Shown here: positions 23,698-33,781 of the stretch, piece by piece
Numbering within the stretch: position 1 is the first letter of the stretch
How the letters are laid out: every line of letters starts with the position of its first letter
Notes under the pieces: model-generated
Told to the model about the DNA's origin: nothing
The model's database searches: none
What the model saw: only the letters and a program-made list of their open reading frames with translations
Origin: Guyanagaster necrorhizus
Taxonomy: Eukaryota; Basidiomycota; Agaricomycetes; Agaricales; Physalacriaceae
Direction: 5' to 3'
Assembly: GCF_019112545.1 (NCBI RefSeq)
Contig: NW_025064891.1
Coordinates: forward strand, 213,311-277,310
Length of the DNA stretch: 64,000 nucleotides
Made by a program: the position numbers and the translations under genes

Positions 23698-23976
23698 GAG
23701 GAAAGCATGAGCGGGATTTCTCAATATCTTGTACGCGAAATTGCATGTCATTTCTTATCGATTTCCACCGTGGTGACCATTGACAAGGACGGGAAGGAGA
23801 TTCAGTTTTGCTTTGAATATTACTGTCTTCCATGGTGATTGATGCATTACAGCAACGTAGCTCTCTCGTCGCTGATCAGACGAGATCTGGGAAAATCAGA
23901 AAAAGTGCCTTAAGAAACAGCACGGTGAGATGCGAATAGCCTGGCCAAAAGGATTGGTTAAACGTACGTGTCCGTG

Positions 23977-26502
23977 TCATGCCTTCTGTACTCCACGCAT
24001 TCTGTTCACTTCCTTCCACACTGTGTCCCGGATTGCCCCACCATCCTCCGAGTCGATACATGTGCGCCACCGCTCGAGATCATCAAACTCGATGTTGATT
24101 GCTCGTACAATATTGGAAAGGTATCCCAAATCGGAACTTAGTTGCGCAGAACCCACTTGTGAGAGCGTTAGAATGCGAGGGAGAACCTCCTTCGTCAGAT
24201 GAGTCAGCAGCGTCCGACTCAGTGACGATAGCCATGCAGACGACACCAGCTCTGGACTCGGCCCTTGTGCTAAGGGCCTAGATATACTCTGGCGCCGTGC
24301 ATGCCCTACGTACACCGGCTGAGGTTCCAAAGGTATCTCGGGTTCGTCAATATGCGGGAGTGTGTGCAAAGAGAAGGAAAGAGCATCATCATCAACGTAC
24401 ACCTCGAATAATTGGGGAAGATTGAGTAAGTTGTCCGCAACACGTTGCACTGTCTCGCTGGGCGACAAAGAGAAAGATGGAACTTGGAGTTCATTGACTC
24501 TTTGTGACTTGCCGTCTCCGGGCGCACTCCACAGAGGGAGAGACGCATACCCGGACAAAGGCTTCATGAGCGGCGAGAGAATAGTATGCTGAAGACATTC
24601 TTGACACGTTCTGGCGAATAGATACACTGCTGCGCGTGCTTCGACCAAAAGAGGATCAGTGGGGCGAGACTCCAGAAGGGTATGAAGATCGGGAGAATGA
24701 AGAGTCGACTGTGACAATAGTTGACTCCGGTTTGAGCTAGATATAGTCGGATCTTCGCGTGATAGGCGAAGGGTAGTGGATACCTGAATGAGGCTGGCTC
24801 GAAGCTTATTCTCAAAAGACAGTAGTCGCTCAAAGACGCTTCGAGCGGAAGATAGAAGGTGAAGGTAGTGTTGGAACTCGGCCCAATCCTGTGGTGTATA
24901 ATCTAGCCCAGATAGGCCTTCTTCGGTAGAAGTGGGTGTAGAAAAAGAGGAAGAAGATGTTTTACGCAGATCGTTGGTCTGCATATCAACGAAAGACTTG
25001 AAGAAGCCGTCCAAAGCTTGGACAAGCCCCATTGCACCATATCCATGTGTGAAAGATACACAGCGTGTGACACCTTCCTCAGCGGCACCAAACACGTCTA
25101 CGGCTCGTTCTCGCAGAAGACGTGCGCCATCCGGATCCGCATCATCGCGCACGCTGTCGTTCTTGGTAATGTGACGAAGATTGTCATCGAGGAAACGCCT
25201 CTCGAGGGAGGCATATTCAACCTGAAAATCGAGGAAAGGCTGGAAGAGCTCTTGCTCCCACTCAAGGAGGTTACAAAGCTTGGTAATGTTCTGTGTGGTA
25301 GAAGGAGAGCGAGTTGGGGTGTTGCGCCAAGACATGGACATCCGCATTGAACGTCGGCGCTTGTGGGCCAGAGGGGGGGATGTCGGTGACTCGGAAGTTT
25401 CTATGGAAATTGCAGAGTGCTTGATCTTCTCCGTTACTTTCTCTGCAGCAGCAGCGAAATCCTCCGTCATTTTGAATAGAGAAATGAGAGTTTTGAGAAC
25501 AGAATCGCCGTAATGGCTGAGTAATGAGGTAAGCCGTTGAGAAAACGTGGGCTGGAGAGCAGACAGGACTGAGGAGGTAAGTGCTGAGAGAGAAACAGCT
25601 GGATCAGGGAAAATGAATGACATAGAGGCGCGTTCGAGATTGAGGAGAGAGAGAAACTGTTCGTAGAATTTAGGAAGGAATTCGACGAACGTCAGTGTAC
25701 CCTCCCCATCGCAATCCAACAACTGTGCATTCTGCCAGAGCGCCACCACTTCTGCCCTGCAAGAACCATTGTAATAGTTGCGAAATTCATGTTCGCGTTG
25801 AATATCTGAAAAGATGGAGAAGTAGCTCTTGCACGCTGCTAGGTCGTGAACGTTAATCGCGGCCACCAAGGCAGAACTGAGGGACGCTTCCAGCTGGTTC
25901 TGCAGATTGACCATAAGAGCACGACGAGGATCATATTCTGGAGTATTTTGAAAGACGACCATGCTGCGGCTGGCCTCAGAGAGGCGAGCAGCAGCTTTGG
26001 CGTAATTGTGGTCTGAAAGAAGGGATGTGACTTCGATTTCTAGGGTGCTCCAGCTCTCCGCCTCCCGCAGGACCTCACGCGCCAACTCCATGTGGTTTTT
26101 TATGGTATCTAAAAAGTGGAGCTTATTGAGGGCCTCCTGAGTAGACAGAGGAACTGCAGCCTTTGCTCGAGAGCGAACACGAACGAGCCCGTTTTGGAGG
26201 GTGAGAGCACCGTCTTTCATGAAATGAAGGTCGTAGGTGAGTCTGGGTACGGCGCGAGAGACATCACGAACGGTTCTCTCCAGCTGGGATGACGTGTCTT
26301 CCGAAGAAATGTCGAGAGATGCCAGGAGCTGCGTAATGTGTTGGTCGAGTTCAGAGAGCTCGACGGTGTCTTGTTCTCTGTCTTCGGACGTTGGTAGCGT
26401 ATCGTTGATCCATGAGATGACATCGTCGTACTCGGACAAAGTATCCAATGCTTGGGTATTAGATGATGAAGCAACAGTCATGGTCGGGACCAGCAATGGC
26501 AT
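23977..26502 (-). CDS. COG7: COG7, conserved oligomeric Golgi complex subunit 7
   Basis: One uninterrupted 841-codon frame. COG7 features are LSEYDDVISWINDTL at the start, a helical N-terminal rod with VRDVSRAVPRLTYDLHFMKDGA and QEALNKLHFLDTIKNHME, then WSTLEIEVTSLLSDHNYAKAAARLSEA, and the C-terminal LGYLSNIVRAINIEFDDLERW. COG tethers retrograde vesicles at the Golgi; loss affects glycosylation. An in-frame ATG eight codons in (26481) is an alternative start. A gene of 2.5 kb without introns stands out here. It follows SNAPC3 in the same direction, with 57 bp between stop and start. Confidence 0.93.
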   Translation of the reverse strand: MPLLVPTMTVASSSNTQALDTLSEYDDVISWINDTLPTSEDREQDTVELSELDQHITQLLASLDISSEDTSSQLERTVRDVSRAVPRLTYDLHFMKDGALTLQNGLVRVRSRAKAAVPLSTQEALNKLHFLDTIKNHMELAREVLREAESWSTLEIEVTSLLSDHNYAKAAARLSEASRSMVVFQNTPEYDPRRALMVNLQNQLEASLSSALVAAINVHDLAACKSYFSIFSDIQREHEFRNYYNGSCRAEVVALWQNAQLLDCDGEGTLTFVEFLPKFYEQFLSLLNLERASMSFIFPDPAVSLSALTSSVLSALQPTFSQRLTSLLSHYGDSVLKTLISLFKMTEDFAAAAEKVTEKIKHSAISIETSESPTSPPLAHKRRRSMRMSMSWRNTPTRSPSTTQNITKLCNLLEWEQELFQPFLDFQVEYASLERRFLDDNLRHITKNDSVRDDADPDGARLLRERAVDVFGAAEEGVTRCVSFTHGYGAMGLVQALDGFFKSFVDMQTNDLRKTSSSSFSTPTSTEEGLSGLDYTPQDWAEFQHYLHLLSSARSVFERLLSFENKLRASLIQVSTTLRLSREDPTISSSNRSQLLSQSTLHSPDLHTLLESRPTDPLLVEARAAVYLFARTCQECLQHTILSPLMKPLSGYASLPLWSAPGDGKSQRVNELQVPSFSLSPSETVQRVADNLLNLPQLFEVYVDDDALSFSLHTLPHIDEPEIPLEPQPVYVGHARRQSISRPLAQGPSPELVSSAWLSSLSRTLLTHLTKEVLPRILTLSQVGSAQLSSDLGYLSNIVRAINIEFDDLERWRTCIDSEDGGAIRDTVWKEVNRMRGVQKA

Positions 26503-26559
26503 TTCCTATATATTACAGATACAAACAACGATTCGGACCGCCATTCCTACCAACGTAAT

Positions 26560-27950
26560 TCATACTTGGGAAAAAGGTATCACTACAACGCCATCATCTG
26601 GCTCTCCCATGCTCTCCCAGCAAATTCCACATAAAATACACGGACTCTCACCCAATCGCAGATCACCTACAATAGACCAAATTGCAGGTATTCTGTAACA
26701 TGCCCGACACAAATCTAGGGAGATTGGCGTCAATTGCAGAGTGAAAGGGTACCTAGATGATGAGTCTGAGAGGTTTTTCAGTCTATATGTGTGTCAGATA
26801 TGGGATGGGGAAACAGAACGAAAGCATGCCTGATTTGATCGACTACGAAAAAGTGTTCGCAATTTCCTTGATGCAAAATCCAATATGGTTCGTTGATCCG
26901 AAGGGAGAGAGAGCTGAGGATGATGTTATGCAGCGACTCCGGCGCCTTGGTCACTGTGCGCAGTTTCATTGAATACGTTGCGAGATACTGGAGCATTTTG
27001 CTAGGACGCAACGACGTAGGTCATCATGCTGATAAATGGACGGGAAGGACGTACTCGGCACAATCAGTTTCATTCATACCATCACCATAGAGAACATCTT
27101 CGATGCATACCACAGAGCCAGAACTTGCTTTGACGTCTTGAGGAATCTGGTCTCTGGTGACCTGTCTATGCGACACTCTTTCCTTGGAAAGGTCGTTTGA
27201 CACACAAGGCATCGTCTCTACGATATCTCCCAAAGTCTGTGAAGAGAGAAGTGCGTGCTGCGATGTCCGCATGGTAGTACTGGATCCTTTAGTGTATATT
27301 GTGACAATAACAAGTGCGCATCTCGTGCTATCCGGCAAGGAAGGGCCATCGTTCGGGTCGGAGGATTTCTGGAATGAATATTGGTTATCAACTGTGTATT
27401 GTACGAGGTATCACACGAACAAGTTTGGCAAGGGCGTTCTGATCTGAATTCTTGGGCGGCCTTATGAAAAGAGAAGCTTCTGAACAAAGACTGAAAGCAA
27501 ATAAGAGTCACATTGAACTGAAATTGGCGGTCTTACGGGTAGCTGGAGAGATGTATAGTCTGAAGTGCCTTGTTCAACTCAAGTACTTGCGGCGAGTCTT
27601 CCTTATCACTGTCGGTAGTGTTCTGAGCTTTACGGCGAGCTTTGGCAGTGCTTTGGGTAGCATATAAAGCATCTACAACGGCATAATGCTTCTTGAGGAT
27701 GTGTGCAGATAACTCTGGATTGTCCCAGACTTTGCTGACCGCATCGCAAATGTCGCTAACACTGAATAAATGCTTGAGTGACGAGGGCCAGAAATTCGCG
27801 TAAACCACACCTGAACTCATCCGTGTCCGTCTCACTAACAAAGGCATGCTGAGGAATATCAGAAGAGACAAAATCTGCTATGGGTATGGGCTCTGAAGAT
27901 GGCCCAAAGTGAAATTCGAGATTGCGAGCTAGCCTAGCAGTAGCAATCAT
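26560..27950 (-). CDS. SNAPc subunit 3 homologue (snRNA-activating protein complex)
   Basis: Six exons (27950-27811, 27761-27537, 27490-27421, 27368-27055, 27000-26830, 26782-26560) give 380 aa. The C-terminal half fits the SNAPC3 domain: ALVIVTIYTKG, SSQTLGDIVETMPC, VVCIEDVLYGDGMNETDCA, YWILHQGNCEHFFVVDQIR, then a zinc-binding end with CRACYRIPA and CILCGIC. SNAPc binds the proximal element of snRNA promoters for Pol II and Pol III. The last intron (26783-26829) needs a GC donor: no GT donor joins IR to LKNLSDSSSRYPF in frame. The N-terminal 120 residues are less conserved and their exon boundaries rest on splice sites and phase. Confidence 0.88.
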
Positions 27951-28388
27951 GGTCCGTGCATGAGAATAGTCATTGCGTCATCGATATCCCACCATCGGGA
28001 TTTGAAATTTTGGACGCGAAGCGTCCTTAATAGGAGAATGCTATTCGCCCCATGCTCAGTATAGGCTGCAAAGACAGTCGCTCACCTTCGCTCCTTACCA
28101 GTACCTTCTACCGCCATTATTACAATCTATACTCGCACCATTTCAAACTATGCCTTCAACCGGCGTCTTCACGACACCCCCAATCATGTTGTGTATCCAA
28201 GAGTCCACAGGCTCATAACCGCCCTCTTTTTGCGGTTGTAGCATGGGCGACACCGCCGCTCAATCCGCAACAACGGCAATGCTTCGACCGCACAAGCCTT
28301 CCAGGAGTAACAATGGCGTCACAACCAACGGGCAAAGGTGATTCGTATATATTATGAAGATGAATTTTTACCGGTACAGCGTCATAAT
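27951..28388. other. intergenic, SNAPC3 promoter side
   Basis: This lies between the SNAPC3 start and the 3' end of the Zn2Cys6 gene, both on the minus strand. A plus-strand frame 28052-28357 has no recognisable feature and I do not call it. No repeat or RNA gene is visible. Confidence 0.45.
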
Positions 28389-31300
28389 TTACATGTAATT
28401 AGGCTCCAAATTTGTGATGTATGTATTCCATTCTGCCCAGCTAGAGATGATTTCAGATCACAAAATCATCCACAATACACTAAGACTCACTCGAATCCTG
28501 ACGGAGCGCCAGTCCACATGTTGATGGTATTGTTTCCTACCTCCTCTAACAACCCGAAGTCTGTGTACATAGAGGGCCCTGAAAACGATGTCTGCGGATG
28601 ACTGGAGGCCTGGAAATTTAATAGATCGTCAATGGCTCCAACTTGGTTGGCAGACTGTGTCAGATCTTCGTCAAAGTAGTGTTGATCAACTTCACGATAA
28701 TCATTATTAACATCCCGTCACAGGCAGCGTATATACTTACCAGACGTTTGTGCATCTCGCGAGCTCGTTGGCATTGATTCGTACGAGTCCCACGCTCGAA
28801 CAGCGAGAGCAGGCCCGGTTAAATAGTCAGAAATATCATTCTCCCGCGCGCGTTTCTTAGACGTGACACTTTCCTCCGTAAATGACGCATTCGTTGAGAT
28901 TCCATTGAGCATATCCCTTTGGTTCCGTAAAAACCTCGACGGGGAGGTGATGTGGGCAGCGGATGGATCTCACCATAGACGACCAGCAATATTCCACCTA
29001 TAGAAACGTCAGTTCGCTCATTGCTGATGGCGTGAGCAATACCTTTCAGAAGCGTATTTCAAGGTTGCCTTGCAGTTCTCTACATCAGCTAGCTCTTTTT
29101 GTAGATTCAAGGAAAGCCCTGCGCGTTTACCACTCCAGATGTTCATAGACAGAACAACTCCCGAAATGAAAGCTCCCATCTGTGATCAAGCGTCAGATGT
29201 CCGCGAAGATTGATAGATTATAGCCACCGACTATAATATGCGGTATAACTGCACCAGTTTTAGCGCGGTGGACCTCGACCACGTGGCTGCATGATCTAGC
29301 GGCATTCGTGCAGATGGCGAGAGATGGGAAAGACAGAGGTGAGTCTGTATGCAGAAAGGGTCGATGAATTTGTATTTGCAGCATGTAGTACATGCTGTAC
29401 AAAGCCACAGATTGGAACAAGAAGGTGGAATCTTTACGGTGCGGATCCCATCGGACTGCATGTGGACGTTGCATTAACGACTCCATATCCCGTAACAAAT
29501 AATTCACACAGACGTACGATGATCAGGGATCGAGTCAACCCATGCGTTCAAGGACGAATCCAAGTCTGCGACAAGGCGTTGCTCCCAATCCTTGCCAGTA
29601 AGCCCTAGCATTGCACGAGACTTTTTGATGGAATATAGCGTCCTAAGCACAAACGCTAAAATCTCGCACAACTTGAGGTGCAAACAAAAATATGTTATTT
29701 TCGAGGGCGTGTTTGGGGGCTGGTGAAAATGAACTCTTCCATTGGGTTCGATCTCCCAGTATTCGTCGTCACATTCGACTGGGGTTTCCAGGTCAAAACT
29801 ACAAGGAAAATTGTTAACACTGGAAATACAATCATAGAGTAGACACACTCTTCATCTCGTATTATGGAAGGTCGTCCGAGAAATAGACTGATGAGCCTAT
29901 CAAGCGTAATCAGAGCCCTGCCGTTTGATGAACGCCTATCAGTGTTTGCTATCGATGGGAGAGGCTTACGGACCAAAATGCCCTTTTCTTCAGCTCATCC
30001 TCCACGGTCGGCTGGTACCCTTCCGGCTTACGTCTATGCAATCCTATCTCGACTGCGAAACGCATTCCTATTCCAACCATAGTCCAGCCGAACTGAGGGA
30101 CCGAAGTACCAAGAGAATATATCACCCCTAGCTTTATACCGAAGTCAATAGATATACAAAGGCCCGAAGGAAAGTAAACTTGCAGCGTAATATTGCAATT
30201 CGTACAACGACGGCGACTCGTATATGGCGTTTTTCACAATACGTACCTGTTCAAAGAACTTCCAACCGGATGAAAGTTTTGCATTCGGATCCGAGTAGAC
30301 TCTTGGATCGTTGGAATATCTGGAAGCAATGGCAAGAACGAGTAGCAATGCAGCGCCAAAGTTGTGATCCCGCAGATGAAGACCTTCGACAAGATTCTTG
30401 TCAAACGTAGGCCGGTGCAGAATGGGAAGGACAGGGTTAATCGTTTTGAAGTATATATCAACGAGTAAAATTATTAGATCATCGTCTGGGAACACATAAT
30501 GAGGTGTTTCTCGTTCTGCACTTTCTCGCTCCCACTGACATCGTCAGTAGTTTTTAACCAGTGTTGAAAATCGACAGGAGTACTCACTGGTTGGAGGTCA
30601 AAATACTGACGATAGTCTGACACACACAGAGAAGCTTCTTTACCCATAAACTCGGATTTTATGGACATGGCGCTTTTGACGAGTGAAAAGCTGCTAGAAG
30701 GACCAAAATACCTGTTGCCAAAGGTGTGCAGGGACATCCTTTTCAAGTGCTCCAGCAGCTCAATATGCGGAAGATCACTTTCTGCGCTATCTGAGGGCTC
30801 AGATGGTTGACGAGGACTTGACGACTCGCCCGTGCTGTCTTGCAGTGATGAGGGACTGTTATGCAGTTGAACCGGAGAATAAGCATCATCCTCTTGTATC
30901 ACAACTTCCGGCTTGAGCTGGGACTTGTTAGACACGCCAGAAGATGATTAACGCAGGTGCACAGTGCTTACCTCCCTCAACATATCCTCGAGCTTGTTGA
31001 CGCGTTGTTCAAGTTCCTCTACATAGCTGCTTGAAGGAAAATGAGACCAAGCACGGGATGATAAACGTTGTGGAAAAGAATACTTTGTTTTGGGACCACG
31101 CTTCTGCAGGGATGAGTTGAGCAGGATAGACATGCATGCCGAAGAAGTCTACCTTGATAGGATCGGTATGCATGCACTTTGAGTCGAATGCGATGCAATT
31201 TGAACAGCGACCGCTTGGCATGGTCGCACTATCACCTGGGACATGGATGAAGCGGTTGGAACTGAGATGAAGCGAATACCAGGCCTACACTTGACTGGAA

Positions 31301-31437
31301 AAGATGTGTCAGAAATGCCCTTAGAGACGACAAAGATAAATACTTTTCTTCTTGCGACATATATCACATGCGCCGGGGAGGCGACGTTTCTTTGCAGCTA
31401 GGACCGAGGGATCGTCCGTATATTCGTCGTCGGGCAT
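28389..31437 (-). CDS. Zn2Cys6 transcription factor with fungal_trans domain
   Basis: Seventeen exons: 31437-31344, 31294-31289, 31235-31153, 31103-31084, 31029-30972, 30917-30588, 30534-30180, 30127-29974, 29917-29849, 29798-29518, 29455-29232, 29179-29131, 29088-29043, 28997-28974, 28916-28741, 28689-28491, 28440-28389 give 739 aa. The N terminus holds CDICRKKKIKCDS ... RCSNCIAFDSKC, then KRGPKT and a coiled coil YVEELEQRVNKLEDMLRE. The fungal_trans region has INPVLPILHRPTF, SLGTSVPQFGWTMVGIGMR, AFWALITLDRLISLFLGRP and DFDLETPVECDDEYW. It ends APSGFDWAEWNTYI. It binds DNA in the nucleus; targets unknown. A 6-nt exon supplies Ile-Lys and the first base of the third zinc Cys. Small exons of 20 and 24 nt also occur. 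The acceptor at 29089 is the least sure. Confidence 0.88.
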
Positions 31438-31646
31438 GATGGGGCGGGAGGACAAGTCACTGATATTATTGAGATGGCGTCTGATATATGTCCCTCGGCA
31501 ATCCACCGGCGATGAAATCATGACCGCGTGACCGCCCCAAGCGCGTCCCTCTTCCGGCTATTACCGGAGGCCAAGTTGACCGTATTTCAAGGCTGAGTCT
31601 GGCGCAACCCAGCTCTTCCTGCTACCATCACGGGAAACGCCCCCAA

Positions 31647-33592
31647 ATGCTCAACCGTGTCTCCAGCCAATTTCTGCTGCGGTATTGCCCTCGCAAAATC
31701 CCTCTCACTGTCAGTGGATCTACCCTCAATATCCCCAAGCGTCCTTCTTTTGCTCCTCCCTCCATTTGCGCTAGAAACATGTCTGCTACTCATGGTGGTG
31801 AGTCTACCCTCAGACCTGAACCCGACAAGGTCCTACAAGATATCGCCGATTATGTTCACAACTTTCAAATTGACCCCACGGGGTTGGCAATGAAGACCGC
31901 GTCCCTTTGTTTGATCGACACCATTGGTTGTGGTCTCGAGGCGCTGAGGTTCCCAGAGTGCACAAAGCTACTTGGGCCCGTTGTCGACGGCACTGTCGTT
32001 CCTAATGGTAAGGTTTCTTCCCTTTTTGTTTTTCTTCATCTCCCCCTTCAAACCCGCGTTCGGCACAGGCACCAAAATACCCGGAACCAACTATCAGTTA
32101 GACCCCATCCGGGGGGCTTTCAACATAGGTACCATTATTCGATGGCTCGATTTCAACGACTGTTTCCTAGCTGCTGAATGTACGTAGCATAACAACCACC
32201 CCTTATCATCTGACTGTTATCTTCCAGGGGGTCATCCCTCCGACAACCTTGGTGCAATCCTTGCTGTCGCTGACCATCTCGCTCGCCAAGGACAGTCTTT
32301 TGCCGTCAAGGACCTACTCGAGGGCATGATCAAGGCTCACGAAATACAGGGAGGTCTTGCCCTCCTCAATTCCTTCAACAGGGTTGGCTTGGACCATGTT
32401 GTGCTCGTCAAAGTCGCCTCCACTGCCGTGGTGTCCAAGATGCTTGGACTCAATCGTGACCAGACTATCGATGCTATCTCGCAGGCTTGGGTTGATGGTC
32501 AATCGCTTCGTACCTATCGCCATGCTCCTAATACCGGACCTCGTAAATCCTGGGCTGCCGGTGATGCCTGCTCCCGTGCGGTCAACCTAGCTCTTCTCGT
32601 CAAGAAGGGCGAGAAGGGTCTCCCGTCCGTTCTCACTGCCAAGACGTGGGGTTTCTATGATGTTCTATTCAAGGTAATGCCCCGTCTAACTGGATATACG
32701 AAAGATCTGACTCTCCATACAGGGCAAGCCTTTTGAATTCCAGATCCCCTTCTCTTCTTACATAATGGAAAACGTCCTCTTCAAGATTTCCTATCCCGCC
32801 GAATTCCATGCTCAAACTGCCGTTGAGGCTGCTTACATTGTCCACGCAAAACTGAAAGAGCTAGGAAAGACTGCAGCGGACATCAAGAGCGTAAGAATCC
32901 GAACCCAGGAAGCTGCTATCAGGATCATTGACAAGAAGGGTCCACTCGACAACTTTGCTGACCGAGAGTCAGTGTCTATATCACAGTATACTGTTCTATG
33001 CTGACTCTAACATAGTCACGCCATCAATTACATGGTGGCATATCCTCTGATTTTCGGTGAACTCATTTCGGAAAGCTAGTACGCGTGTTTCTTGTCTATG
33101 AAACGACTTTTTTCACCCACATCACTCTAGCACTGACGCCTCTGCCGCTGACCCGCGTATCGATGAACTGCGTGCCAAAATCTACTGCGTTGAAGATAAG
33201 CGTTTCAGTGTCGAATATCATGAACCTTCCAAGCGGTCTATTGGCAACGCTCTCCTTGTCGAGTTGAACGACGGTACTGTATTGGATGAGGTCGAGGTTG
33301 AATACCCCGTCGGACACAAGAGGCGTCGGGATGAGGGTACTCCCCTTCTGATTGATAAGTTCACCAGGTAATCTTTCTCTTCTATTGCTGCTTCGTCGTG
33401 TTTACGATTATTTAAAAGGCATATCTCCCATCATTATGGCGCAGCGCACCAGAAGAAGTGAGTCCTATAGTCTGCTTTTGATACTGTTTTGGCTGACATC
33501 AATATAGGATTTTGGACATAGTCACCGGCGATCATGCTTCATTCTGGAACCTCCCAGTTGATCAGTTTACCGATCTTTTCGTCAAGCCTTAG
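31647..33592 (+). CDS. mitochondrial 2-methylcitrate dehydratase (PrpD/MmgE family)
   Basis: Eight exons (31647-32007, 32069-32179, 32228-32673, 32723-32967, 33016-33078, 33131-33367, 33419-33457, 33508-33592) give 528 aa. The first 45 residues are basic and hydroxylated, like a mitochondrial presequence ([17 protein letters not shown]). Family marks are [80 protein letters not shown] and [17 protein letters not shown]. The enzyme dehydrates 2-methylcitrate in the methylcitrate cycle that detoxifies propionyl-CoA. It shares a 209-bp divergent promoter with the Zn2Cys6 factor, so a regulatory link is possible but only inferred. Confidence 0.94.
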
Positions 33593-33781
33593 ATATCTGG
33601 AGTCACAATAAGTTCGAGCGTAAACTTGGCTATCATCGTCGTGTATTACAAAGTGGCAAAACATTTGGGTTGACTGAGTTCCGTTCCTTATAAAATACGT
33701 AAAGCTACATTTGACTGGTTCATGGATGCATGAACAATAATCGAAAACATTAAAGCGAATAAGAGAGAACGAATGGTTTAA

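Noticed and set aside
28052..28601. Plus-strand frames between SNAPC3 and the Zn2Cys6 gene
   Set aside because: No motif, and the second overlaps the true last exons of the Zn2Cys6 gene on the other strand.
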